From: Labia minor
Lineage: Eukaryota; Arthropoda; Insecta; Dermaptera; Spongiphoridae
Direction of reading: 5' to 3'
Assembly (NCBI GenBank): GCA_963082975.1
Contig: OY720344.1
Span: 15,239,580-15,303,579 of the forward strand
Length of the DNA: 64,000 bases
The position numbers and the translations under genes are program-made. Below are positions 35,838-47,336 of the stretch, one piece after another. The notes under the pieces were generated by a model. The model was not told the origin of the DNA and ran no database searches. It saw only the letters and a program-made list of their open reading frames with translations. Positions within the stretch are counted from its first letter, which is position 1. Each line of letters opens with the position of its first letter.

Positions 35838-36230
35838 GAGGATGGCGCAGCTAACTAACTTTCTTCCCCCTGACCGTTGCTGGGTTCGATTATGGTTAGG
35901 TATTTTGAAATGAAAGAAGTAATGAATTGAAAGGTTTCTTCTCGAGTTGATTTTATTTCGATAATAATCCTCCTTAAGCGTGGGTGGATATTTGCTTTTG
36001 GTAAATTGACTGGTAGTGATGATAAGATTCCTCTTGGCGAGTCAGTTGGAAAGGAAGAAGATGAGTTGGAAGGCAGATGCGTTAAGACTTGCCGGTTGAC
36101 TGCTTTGCCCGGTATTAACAGGCCGCCGGCCAAAGTAGATTGCCCCTCTCCTAACCTAGAGACCCAGACCAGCATCAACATTATCTCTCGATGATCTGGA
36201 ACACGATTCAGGGTTGACCAAAACACTTTT
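35838..36230. other. G/C-richer island, possibly SINE-headed
   Basis: A clearly less A+T-rich block. The minus strand is open for 123 codons (36226-35855) and the plus strand for 62 (36006-36194); neither product is recognised. At the left edge 'gatggcgcagctaa' and 'gggttcgattatgg' (about 35841-35895) resemble polymerase III A and B boxes at plausible spacing, so a single SINE with a long body is one explanation. A genuine exon is another. There is no second copy in the window to decide. Confidence 0.25.
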
Positions 36231-39200
36231 CATTATGTTTATCATATTTCAAAAGTCAATTAGAATTTTCTTAAACAGGAATATAACGTATATATGCGAT
36301 TTCATCAAAAGTGGACTTTCATTTCATTATATTTTTTTTTTGTTTGTTTGTTTTTACTTTCAAAATCATGCATCTGATAAATAATTCAATTCAATTAATT
36401 AAAAACCGGATTCAATAAAAAAGTTTCAATTTTTTTATTTTTTTATTTTTTTATTAAGATGAGCCATTATTTATGCTAATTTAAAATTTTTAGAAAACTA
36501 CAATGCAAAAACAATAATAAATAAAAAATTAAATAAAATAATATTTAAAAAATTATAAATGTCAATAACTTTCAAAACATTAATGTCTAGTAAGTGTACA
36601 TCTAATATTAATTAATTAATTAATAATTCAAGAGTTAAAATATTAAATATATCATTACCACAAACTTATTTAATAAATTTGCTGTATCGAAACACAAATA
36701 GAAAGACCATATTCTTGATGAGTAAAATGTTTATTCATATCCATTCATTTCAGGATATTAATAAATAATTGTATTAAGTAAATGGATAGATATATAGGCT
36801 TGCATGTAATTAATTATCCACGGTAATGCATATCTAAAATGATAATGTATACACAACGCTATTAATTAGAATGTTATGAATTTTTTGATAAACTTTTTAT
36901 AAAAAACTAATTTATACCGATTAATAGTAATATATTAATATAGGTATGGTTGTAGGAATGTGGCTGCTGTTTCCAAGAACTTTTTAGTTCTTTTTTACTA
37001 TCCAAATTAGATAATTTTATTGATCAGAGAATATAAATTATGTTTTTATAATAATTAATTTTTATACATTTTTAAAAGTTACTATTCACATTAATTAAAT
37101 TAATTGATCCATTCATTCTCTCTCTTTTTCTATTGATTTGCAAATGGTTGTTTGTTAAGTTCATTGTTTTTTTTTTTGTTTTTTTTTATTTTGTATTTTT
37201 GAGATAATCTACTATTAAAATATTAGATTTAAAGAGAAACGCATTGATTTTATTTTAATTAAATTAATTTGCTTCTAGCAAAGTAAAAAGTAAAATAAAA
37301 TTAATTCAAAGAGCGTTATTTATGTCAATATGTTATTTGAATAGAATTTAAGTTGAACATCAATGGATGAAATAGCCTTTTGAATGATGGTGTTCATAAT
37401 TACTAACACAGCAAATTTGATCAATGTGGCACATGTGCACAATTATATTGATTAAAAGATTGAATTAAAATAATTCCAAGATAAAATATATATAGAATAA
37501 AATTTTAACTAAAAAACAAACAATAAAATTATATATTATAATTATTATTATTATATTTTTTATATTTGATATTATTGTTTAATATTTAATTAGAATAATT
37601 TGACTGAATGTTAACATATATGGTACATTAAATGAATATTAATTAATTATTAAAATTTTATAATAAAATTAATCAATAATAAATTTGCTTAAAATATCTA
37701 TTGAATATAAATTATATATATATATAGGATTATAAATTTGTTTTGAAAAAAGCAGAATAAATTGAATCAGATCAAAAAACAAACAAAAAAAAAAAACAAA
37801 AAAAAAAAAAAAAATAGGTAAATATAGAAATCTTTTGATGTGGAAATATTCTCCTATATCTCCTATTGCCTTTGTAAGATTTTCAACAAGCCAATATTCT
37901 TTTAAAGGAGTGGGTCAACCGACACTTGTTGAAATTTCATGTGAACATTTTTTTTATTTATTTTCAATGATAATTAAGTTTAAAAATAAATAAATTCTTT
38001 AAAATCTAAAGATCTAAATAAAATTATAATTATTATTATATAAGAAAAACAAACATAAATCAATCCATTTGAAGTTCTAATTATAATTATTCTATAATTT
38101 TTTATACCTAGAATTATACTAATAAATAAAATAGATAATTATAGATTGATAAATGAGTCAGTTTATTTGATTTTTTTTTTATTTTAAGCCATTCTAACTA
38201 AATTAGCAAGTTGAATATCATTTCTTTTGATAATAATATAAATTATCAAAGTTTTCATAGAAACTGCCATGCATCCAAATATCTTCATTATAGAAGAGCT
38301 TACTTTAAAAGAGAACACTGGCTTTAGAAGAGATCTAAAGGATTGAGGAGAATAAAAGATGACTACTCAGTCGGAACAAGAAGCAAGAACAATAACCATA
38401 TAGGATTGTAACTGATAAGACTCAATATCTAAAGTAATCGAACTATTTGACTTTAATAATAATTAATATCTCCTTTTGTGTGTTGGCTTATATAAGATAT
38501 ATAAAATAATATTCCAATGAAAATGAACTGTAAACTTATGTGAACAAGAATAAAATTAAAATTTTATTTCTAACAATTTTATTAATGAATATATTATATT
38601 ATATAAATTCAAATCAGCAAAAACTCAATTTTAGAAAAATATATTATAAAAATTACTTCTTTATCTCAAATGAACAGACTGATGATTGATGTAACAATCC
38701 AAATGCGCATAAAGTAATTATTTTAATCAATTTGAAACTTTTGTGTGATTTTTATTAATTAAAACCTATTCTTATTAAGGATTGTATTTTCAAGTTTAAC
38801 TTTAGTTTAAATATGTTCATACATTGAATTTTTATATTTATGATATTTTAAGTCGAAATATGTATGATAAGTTAAATTATTTATTCACATCTTAAATTTT
38901 TAAATAAGATTTCTTCAGAATTTCATCCTCAAATTCTTTTTAAACCAACTTTAAAAAAAAAACTAATAGAAATATTAAATATAAATTAGATACATCTTGT
39001 GTTTAAAATAAAATTTCAAAATGAAATGGAATCGATAAATAAATACAGGCAAAAAGAATAAAAAAAAACACAACATAAACATAAAAATTTGATCATCGAA
39101 AATAAATTACTTGAAAAAAAAAATGAGAGCAATGATTTATCAATCATTGGAAATTTATTTTTCAAGTCAAAGTGTTTTTTCATTGACATTTAAAAAGAAA

Positions 39201-39516
39201 TTTATACGTGGCTTGATTGAAAATTGAATAATAATAATAATAATAATAGGATTAAAAGTAAATTGCCAGGGATTCGTTTGTTGAAAGTATGTTAAAGTGT
39301 GGGCTCTGTTTATTTAAACACGGAGGTTGTCTTTCAGCAACGGATAAGTCAGCTGCTGCTTGCTTTCTGTATCTCTCCATTTCACACTTGGACGTTGTAC
39401 CCCCCACCCGGTTGACGAGGACAATGCCTGACTCAAACTTAGAATCTATTCAGAGATGAATTCGTTAAGACAAACTTTGATAGACACACCCACTTATTCT
39501 TACTCATACACCCTTA

Positions 39517-39548
<32 letters not shown>

Positions 39549-39946
39549 GTACAACTCTTCGTGGTTTCCGACCTCAGCGTACTCATTGTTCCCGAATGAT
39601 TCTTTTCTTTTGGAGTCATTTTCAATTTCCTTTTAAAGAAAAATATCAACGCTCTCCAATCTATATAATATAAAAAGAAAGAAAAAAGACATTTCTTATT
39701 ATATTTTCTCTATTCTCTATAAAAGTCTATCTAAATTCTAAATAAATTCATTAATATATCAATGAATACTCAACATTTTTTTTAATCAAATATTTAAGTA
39801 TTTCATTTATTTATTGTGAGCGGTGGTATGTACATGTATTTAGATTTTGGTGAATTTAAAAAAAAGGGAATAAAGCTAATATTTATAAATATTTTATAAT
39901 ATTTTATATATCATTTAATTATCAACATATATAAATTTATGATTAT
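36231..39946. other. Long unassigned A+T-rich stretch
   Basis: About 3.7 kb without genes. It holds A-tracts (37787-37814), (AAT)n runs (39229-39247, 39517-39547), and a less A+T-rich patch at 39290-39450 with no readable exon. Confidence 0.45.
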
Positions 39947-40605
39947 AACACACAAAGTCTTAACATTCAAAAGGTAGAATTTGAAAATGTAGAAAAATTT
40001 AAATACTTAGGATCTGTAATCCTGAAAGATAATAATATTCGAGAAGAATTTAAATCGAAGTTGCAATCGGGTAACATGTTATCATGCAGTAAAGGGACTT
40101 ATCTCGTCAAAATTATTATTCAATGTAATCATAATTAAAATATATAAAACAATTATTATGCCACTTGTATTATATGAGTGTGAGGCGTGGACTATAACCT
40201 TGGAAGAAGAGAGTACATTTAGAGTATTTGAAAATAAGATTCTTCGCAGCATTTATAGGCTAAAAAAAAGACGAGGTCACCGGGGAATGGCGGAGACTGT
40301 ATAATGAAGAATTGAATGACCTCTATGCATCTCCAGACATAGAGTGATAAAATCATGAAGGCTGCGATGTACAGGACACGTGGCTAGAATGGGAGAGGAA
40401 AGAGTGGCGAAAAATATATTGGTAGGGAAACGTCACCTTGGAAGACCAAGGATGGGTGGACAAAATAGGAAGGGACATGAGAGAGATGGGGGAGGGTAGG
40501 AATTGGATGGTTGTGGCTCAGGACAGTGGAGAAATGGAGAAATGTGAGTTGCAGCGGCCAAGAACTTTCACGGAGATAGATAAAAAGATAGATAGGTAGA
40601 TAAAA
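39947..40605 (+). pseudogene. LINE fragment, copy L2
   Basis: The sequence matches 13735-14390 closely at the DNA level, including the blocks encoding KYLGSVI, KTIIMPLVLYE and RVFENKILRSIY, but with independent frameshifts. It is more strongly 5'-truncated than L1. The 3' end carries a GATA-type run ('gatagataggtagata' at about 40589-40604), also hinted at in the other copies, which may be the native tail. No coding capacity remains. Confidence 0.85.
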
Positions 40606-42085
40606 ATTTGTGGAATTCATAAATTCTAAAGAATATTTAATTTAAATATGAAAAAGAAAGCAAAAAAAAAAAACAATAATATCTTACTTTACTATGTTGA
40701 AAAACAAAGACGAGAAGCGTATGATACTCACCTGGAAAAAAGAAAGAAAAACAAACTTTTTAATAAAAAACAAAAATAACCAAAAACTTATAAATATGTA
40801 TTATATGTGTCTGTAAGATTTTATTTTAATAAAATAATACTTTTTATTTAATTTTATATATTTATATTTTATTTAGAGATAAATATTTACATACTGGTAC
40901 ATTCTATATTTAAACTATATTTATTTTTTTTTAAATAATAAATATTTATTTTATTATAAAAACTAAAATTAAACTTCAAAATATAAATTGTAATAAGTTT
41001 TTTTTTACTTTATGTTTTTACTTGGTTAATGTTTCAAATTGATGAATATATTTGTTTTATCTGTGTATCATCAGATAATATATCTATATATAAGAAGAGA
41101 CAATGTAAAAGCCAAAATTTAATTAAATAAAAATAATAATTAAGGTTAATATTTTTCAAGTTTATATTTTATAAATATCTACAATATATATAGATAGTAA
41201 TACTATATTACAATGTTTTAACGATAGCCTGCGGTTCAATCAATTGATATATCTATATATTTAATTAGTAATTATAAATTTAAATTAGACTCTTAACAAG
41301 AGAAAGCATTGAATATAATATTAATAATAAATAGATTTAAATTATTATTATGATTATTTTCAAAAGTAATTCTAATGGAATAAAATCCTATTTAGCTAGT
41401 TTATATATTTACGAGAATCAATTGAAAATAAAAAAATTAACTTGACCTAGTGTTGATTTTAAAATATCAAAATTGAATGGGTATCAGAAAGAAGAGTAAA
41501 TGAAAGAAGCTCCTATAATGGGAGATTGAATACAAAAGTATTATAATAAAAGAAACTTACAATTTTTTTGACATTTTCATTCTATCAAAACTCTTTGATG
41601 CCTTTGTCTTAAAAATATTTGTAAATATTGATAACTTTCAAACTAAGACTAGGACATTCGTTTTAGACAGGTGGTTGAATTTGTTAAGTCTTCCTCTTTT
41701 TTTTTGTTAACAAATGAGCATTCAACTTTCATTTATCTAATGGCTCAGCCAGATAGATAAGACGAGCTTCCAAATATCATAGATGAGTTTTTCATTGAAA
41801 AAATAAAAAGAAATATAACGAAAAAAAAGCTTTGGAAAATATTACCATTCTTTGGGGGTATGAATTAACAAATGATATGGGGAAAGAAAAAGCAAGGATG
41901 AGTGGGAGGGGAGACGTGAAGGAGGGAGTAGGGTGGAGGTGGGTTTGAAAAAAAAAATCTTGTAGATTCGCAGTGTGTCTCTTTTGTGCGAGATTCAAAC
42001 AAAAGGCCGATATCAAACATTGCTCTATTGTCGGAGAACAAGCAGCCAGCACTTAATGTAAAGGTTTTATGTATACGTATATATA

Positions 42086-42123
<38 letters not shown>

Positions 42124-42342
42124 AGGAAAAAGAGGGGAGAAGAGAGAGAAAAAAAAGTTACGTTGCCTTCGAGAAACATTAGTATTGTACAACAACAAAG
42201 AATCAAGTCGGGAGTTAATCAAGTTGCATGTCCAGTATGCATTCCTTGTTTGCACACTGAGTTTAATCTTGATCTATGAATCTAATTCTTAAAGAAATTT
42301 GATAGAACTCGTTGACCTCTTAACATTACTCCATGTAAACTA
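40606..42342. other. Unassigned A+T-rich stretch with (AT)n
   Basis: An (AT)n run at about 42083-42120. The minus frame 42052-41792 (86 codons) and plus frame 41986-42279 (97 codons) overlap the repeat and purine-rich DNA and are not recognisable proteins. Confidence 0.45.
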
Positions 42343-44011
42343 CAGTCCCTGGCCAAATTATTAGACGCACTGCAAGATTTCATGTAAAATATTAATTACC
42401 GAGTGATATTGTACTTATAAATTGAATTGTTTTTTATTTTTATATTAATCAATGAAAATAAAATAAAACAGCATTAATTTAGAAAATTATATGTTTATTA
42501 AGTATTAAAGAAAAATGAAAATACATAATGTAAATAAAAGTCAATATTTAGTCGAGCCACCTTTAGCCGCTATCAAAGCTTCAACTCTGCGCGGCATGCT
42601 ATCAATGCAAGACTGTACTGTCTCCTGCATTTGAGGGTGATGATTCCACACATGAATAATTTTTTCTAGGAGCTGGGTTTTGTTAGTGATCATCTCTTTT
42701 CACTAGCTCCCACACATTTCCAATTGGGTTCATATCGGGGCTATTACCCGGCCAATCCAACAGAGGGATATTTTCTTCTGCCAAAAAAGCTTAAACAGAC
42801 CGAGCAGTGTGGCAGGGAGCTCTATCTTGCATGAAAGTGAATGGTTCCCCATTTAGAAACCATTCTTTGAGCTGCGGAATTAACCGATTTTGTAATACTT
42901 CTTTGTATTGGTGTTGCCTCATTATTCCATTTACGACGTATAGACGTCCAGCACCCTTGCCGATGATGACCGACCAAATCATCACTTTGGTTGGATGTTT
43001 CACCGTTGGAATGACGCAGTCAGGATGAAACTTTTCTCCATGACGACGACGCACATACAGAGCTTTATTCTGCAAAATTTCAAACGTGCTTTCGTCACTG
43101 AAGCAGACCTGTCAAAAATAAACAAAATATATAAACTTCCATGTTTCTTTGCTTTATTTAACTGAAAATGATTATAATGTATCAATTTTTATAAAATTAC
43201 AAAATCTTATCGATCTCCAGAAGTCCACATCTTTGTCTTTCCATTGTTTGGCCCATTTCAGGCGCTTTGCTTTCATGTCAGCTGTTAACTTGGGCTTTCT
43301 GGCGGGGCGACAGGCCTTAAAATATAATTCTTTTAATTTTCTTCGAACAGTGCGTTCAGAAGCATTTACGCTACAATCCTGGAGTTGTGATTTTATCATC
43401 TTTGTGGTAGCAAATCTGTTTTCTAGACATATTTTCTTCAAACATCTCTCTGACCGTGGAGTGAAAATTGGTTTTCTACTGCATCTTTTCTTTCTTTTTG
43501 AGCTTAATTCCTCCCCAGGCTCAATTTTCTTTTTTATGCGGCGTACACTGGCTTCAGAAACCTTCAATCTTCGTGATATTTCCCGGTTTGTAAATGTATT
43601 TGCATTCACAAGGGCCTTCACTTCAGCTTTTTTACGTGGTGTAAGATCGACTTTTCTACCCATAATAAAAATAGTCCAAATATTTTTTTCAAACACTCTA
43701 AACAAAATAAAGTAATAATTGAGTAGTTAAACAAACAATGACAGTCCATAAAGTCACAGAAACACGTACGTACCTGCCGCGATACCGATCACGATTGATA
43801 CAGATTTGTACTTGTTTACGTTCATGTATCACTTTGTCAACACAGTGATGTCATTTTTTTAAAATAAATACAAATAGGTCGTCTACGACAAATCTTTTAA
43901 ATAAAAATCAATAATATTGTAGTTTAAATATACAATGACTGTATAAAAACTCTTAAGAATCATAAAATTATTAAAAAAATACAGTGCGTCTAATAATTTG
44001 GCCAGGGACTG
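42343..44011 (-). mobile_element. Full-length Tc1-like transposon
   Basis: The element is 1669 bp with terminal inverted repeats identical over 30 bp, beginning 'cagtccctggccaaattatt' at both ends. It is flanked by TA (42341-42342 and 44012-44013), the standard target duplication of this group. The transposase lies on the minus strand (separate entry). This is the most intact transposon of the window. Identical TIRs suggest relatively recent mobility, but the coding lesions mean this copy could now move only with enzyme supplied by another. Confidence 0.95.
42541..43663 (-). pseudogene. Tc1-like transposase (inactivated, two exons)
   Basis: The enzyme would cut and paste the element via a DD34E nuclease. 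Exon 1 (43663-43211) starts MGRKVDLTPRKKAEV and holds the paired-type helix-turn-helix (TNREISRRLKVSEASVRRI, near residues 24-42). I place a 102-bp intron at 43210-43109 because exon 2 resumes in phase with VCFSDESTFEIL, carrying the first catalytic Asp (about residue 156), after a normal 'tttgacag' acceptor. The second Asp is in MQDRAPCHTA (about 246). Lesions: the presumed donor reads ATAAG instead of GTAAG; a TAA stop lies at 42793-42791; the third catalytic residue is Gly (GGA, 42721-42719) in SPDMNPIGNVW, where Tc1 relatives have Glu; and a frameshift lies near 42697. The stop is TGA at 42543-42541. Length (~340 codons) fits the family. Confidence 0.92.
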
Positions 44012-44084
44012 TACATGCTTCAAAATTTAATTAAAAAAAAGAAAAAAAAATTCCATCAAATTTTAACGATTTTAACATCTATCT

Positions 44085-44732
44085 ATCCAAAGTTCTTGGC
44101 CGCAGCAACCACATTTCTCCAAGTGTCCCTATTCTGAGCCACAACCCTCCAATCCCTATTCTCTCCGGTCTCTCTCACGTCCCTTCCTACATTATCCACC
44201 CACCTAGTCTTTGGTCTTCCAAGCGGGCGTTTCCCACTATATTTTTCGCCATTCTTTCCTCCCTCATTCTAGCCACGTATCCTGCCCACCGTAGCCTTCT
44301 CGATTTTATAATTCTAACTATATCTGGAGATGCATAGAGGTCATGCAATTCCTCGTTATGCAGTCTCCGCCATTCCCCGGTGACCTCCTCTTTCTTTGGC
44401 CCATAAATGCTTCGCAGAATCCTATTCTCAAATACTCTAAATCTATTCTCGTCACCTAAGGTCATAGACCATGCCTAACTCCCATATAATACAATCGTTA
44501 AAATAATTGTTTTATATATTTTAATTTTTATACCCTTTGATAATAATTTTGACTCGATAAGCCCCTTTACGGCATGATAACAGGCGCTTCCCGATTGTAA
44601 CCTCACTTTAAACTCTTCTCCAATATTATAATATTATCTTTCGTTATTACAGAACCTAACTATTTAAATTTTTCTACATTTTCAAATTCTATATCTTGTA
44701 TTTTAAGATTTTGTGTGTTAATACTATTCCTC
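44085..44732 (-). pseudogene. LINE 3' part, copy L3 (interrupted)
   Basis: The minus strand encodes RVFENRILRSIYGPKKEE, TGEWRRLHNEELHDLYASPD and RRLRWAGYVARMREERMAK (44465-44187 open), a well-known C-terminal block of insect LINE reverse-transcriptase proteins. It is the least decayed of the three related fragments. The upstream portion continues at 45121-45375 beyond an inserted second LINE. Confidence 0.88.
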
Positions 44733-45120
44733 TCTGGAAACCTGGGCAAGAATTCGATGTGGTAATTCGTGCCTAGGAGGGAAGATCGGCAGGAGGGAGA
44801 GAGGATACAGGCTTTGTAAGAAGGAAAAAGAGTACCCAGAACACATTTTGAAGTGTCGGAAGATTACCAGCGAACCTGAAGGAAGGATAGGAGATAAGTA
44901 AAGAGGATCTGGTAAACAACCTGAAGAATGACCCGGAAAAAAAATTGTAGCAAGATGGAGCAACGTCTAGTAGAAGAGGAAAAAAAGGAAGAAGATAATT
45001 CCTGAAAATTCGTTTTTTATAAATTTGATTGTTAATAATTGTTGTATACTTTTGTTTTGTATAAAAATGTAGACCAAAGTCCAAACCGGACAAGGTTGGA
45101 ATCAATAAATAAATAAATAA
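44733..45120 (+). mobile_element. 5'-truncated LINE inserted into L3
   Basis: A 388-bp insert in the opposite orientation to its host. Its borders carry the 12-bp direct repeat 'atactattcctc' (44721-44732 and 45121-45132) and it ends in a TAAA-type tail ('aataaataaataaataa'), both signs of target-primed reverse transcription. From 44737 the plus frame reads ETWARIRCGNSCLGGKIG, then YRLCKKEKEYPEHILKC and a stop at 44899-44901. The C-x(n)-H-x4-C pattern resembles the zinc knuckle at the C-terminus of R1/LOA/I-type LINE proteins, with the first Cys replaced by Tyr. It post-dates L3. Confidence 0.87.
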
Positions 45121-45375
45121 ATACTATTCCTCCCTGTTACTAAATACTTTGTCTTAGCAATAATTATTTCTAGCCCTACCTCTTTTCCTGCTTCGATTAA
45201 TTTTTCTACGTTATCTTTAATTGTAATTGCCGAATCTCCTATTATATTTAAGTCGTCTGCGTAACCTAATACTTGAATTTTTTTATTTAATTCTATTCCG
45301 TTTGATTTTTCCCCAATATGATTCCCGCATCTTACTCTTCCTTTACTACCTACAAGACAAATTTGAATCATTCAT
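45121..45375 (-). pseudogene. LINE L3, upstream part with YADD motif
   Basis: The minus-strand frame encodes KKIQVLGYADDLNIIGDS, the reverse-transcriptase catalytic motif (YADD), then KLIEAGKEVGLEI and AKTKYLVTGRNS, which joins directly to the sequence continuing at 44720. It matches the decayed YEDN segment of L1 at 13552-13690. Upstream of IQICLVG the similarity stops, giving a 5' truncation near 45375. Confidence 0.88.
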
Positions 45376-46731
45376 TCTAGTTTTTTTTGGAATTCCCATT
45401 AAGATCAAGATTTGGAAAAGTTTTTCCCGGTCTATTGAGTGCTATTATGCTTTTAAACGATTTTAATATGAAAATTTAAATTAAACATTTCTTTACGATT
45501 GCTGTTGGATTTCATTTAAAATGGAACAAAATTATTACACTTTTGGTTTTTAACTTGTGTCTTTTTCACCAGCAACATTTACGCTGCCTCGGCAATAGAA
45601 TAAATTGCCGTCCCTATATTTATCAAATTTATTACATTCATAACCAAAATATCGCCCTTCAGATCTGCCACCATATAGACCTGTCACCATCCACTAAAAA
45701 CTTTACTATTTTAATATAATTTTTAAAATATAATCTGAAATCTATCATTAAAAATTCAATATTTCTTTAACAATATGCTAATGAATATATCATTTCTTAT
45801 CATTCTTATTATACTATAATATTATATTATATTTCATTCAAAACAGAATACATTCTTCAAAAAAAGTCTCTTTAACAAATTCATCAAAGATTCTATTGAA
45901 AATCAATATTTATATGGTTATCAATATTGATTAAAATATATTGATATATAATAAATAATTTATTGAATATATTTAAACATAAAAATAAAATGAATAAAAT
46001 ATATGGAAATCATTTCTATATATATATATAACATATGTATGGAATGTATTTAATGATTTTAATAATGCTATCATCATCTTTAATCTATAATATATTTTTA
46101 ATTCATTAATGTCCCAAATACATAATCATTTATAATAACTATAAAGATAAAGGATTATAATAGAATGTAAGAAAAGTTAAGATATTAAAATGTTAAGGCT
46201 ATCAATATATAATGGATTTATTTAGAAATAAATATCTAGTAGAATCGATTTTGAATAAGATTAAATTAATTAATAAATAACTTAGTCTCCAATAGTATAT
46301 CAAGGTCTTTTTGAATTGTTACCAAGGAGGTTATAAATACATACTATAACATTCAAAAAAAAAATGAACAGATTTCAAACAATTATTTCTTCCAACATAT
46401 AATATACATAAGATAGAGCCATAAATTAAAATTGGTTTATAAAATTTGAACCAAACAAGGGAAAAGATTTAATCATACCGTTACTTGTTACTTGTCTGTT
46501 TTAAATGGCAATGCAACATAAAAACTCTTTTATGTGACGAAATCAATAAAAAAAACTAGCGTCCATTAATGAAGTTCATTCGTAGATGTGTATTTAGTAT
46601 TTTTTTCTTTAATTTATGAGAAATTGGATAGAATGAGCTAAATTTACCTATTATCTATTTGAAAATGGCTGAAACAATTATCGGGATAATAAAATAATTT
46701 CGAAGGAAAATACTCTTGTTATGTGTGTGTG
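45376..46731. other. Unassigned stretch with one small coding-like frame
   Basis: Mostly A/T-rich. On the minus strand 45690-45550 a 46-codon frame reads GLYGGRSEGRYFGYECN then KFDKYRDGNLFYCRG, preceded by an acceptor-like 'aagtttttag'. It has two cysteines and protein-like composition but no family I can name. It may be a small exon or chance. Confidence 0.3.
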
Positions 46732-47164
46732 CAGTGGCGGATTAAGTTGATTGGGGGCCCCGGGCGGTAAAATTGAAATGGGCCCTCTGTTATTTACAAT
46801 TATAATTGAAAGACAAATTTTGTTTATATTATAATTTAGGCTGTTTTATACTTATATATATAGTACTTATATAAAAAATACATAATTTTTACTGTGGTCG
46901 CCGGAATCCAAAATAAATTATTTTTTCTTAAGTTAGTCGGGGTTCAAACACGACCGAATAAATATTTGCTGTTCGATAAAGATCTGTATCAAGAATAACT
47001 TGTTTTATTTAAACTCCGATTATCCATAAACTCAACAGTTTTTTAAATTTTTTTTAAGGAAATATTTTTATTTAGGTTTCGGTGGGCCCCTCGGGCTGGT
47101 GGGCCCCTCGGGCTGGTGGGCCCCGGGCGGCCGCCCGGTCCGCCCGGCGTTTAATCCGCCTCTG
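46732..47164. mobile_element. G/C-ended hAT-like MITE
   Basis: The ends are 'cagtggcggattaag' and, in complement, 'cagaggcggattaaa', typical hAT-like termini. TG repeats flank both sides, so the 8-bp duplication (tgtgtgtg) is consistent but not diagnostic. The right subterminal region holds a tandem 19-bp repeat containing 'gtgggcccctcgggctg' and the block 'gggcggccgcccggtccg', very G/C-rich for this window. The interior is A/T-rich and non-coding. Confidence 0.82.
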
Positions 47165-47336
47165 TGTGTGTGTGTGGGTGTGGGTGATAGCTATAGGGGG
47201 TAAGAAAATATTTATTATATTATTTTGACTATTATATTTTATATTCTAACCATCAGGAAATTTTCTTGAATGATTTTATTATCACAATTGGACAGATAAA
47301 TAGATAAAATAAATTTGAAATTGTGTGTGTGTAAAC

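Noticed and set aside
42791..43075. Stand-alone 94-residue gene
   Set aside because: It is the second exon of the Tc1-like transposase up to a premature stop, not a separate gene.
43149..43715. 188-codon plus-strand frame
   Set aside because: It is the antisense of the Tc1-like transposase first exon, whose minus-strand reading has a clear helix-turn-helix.
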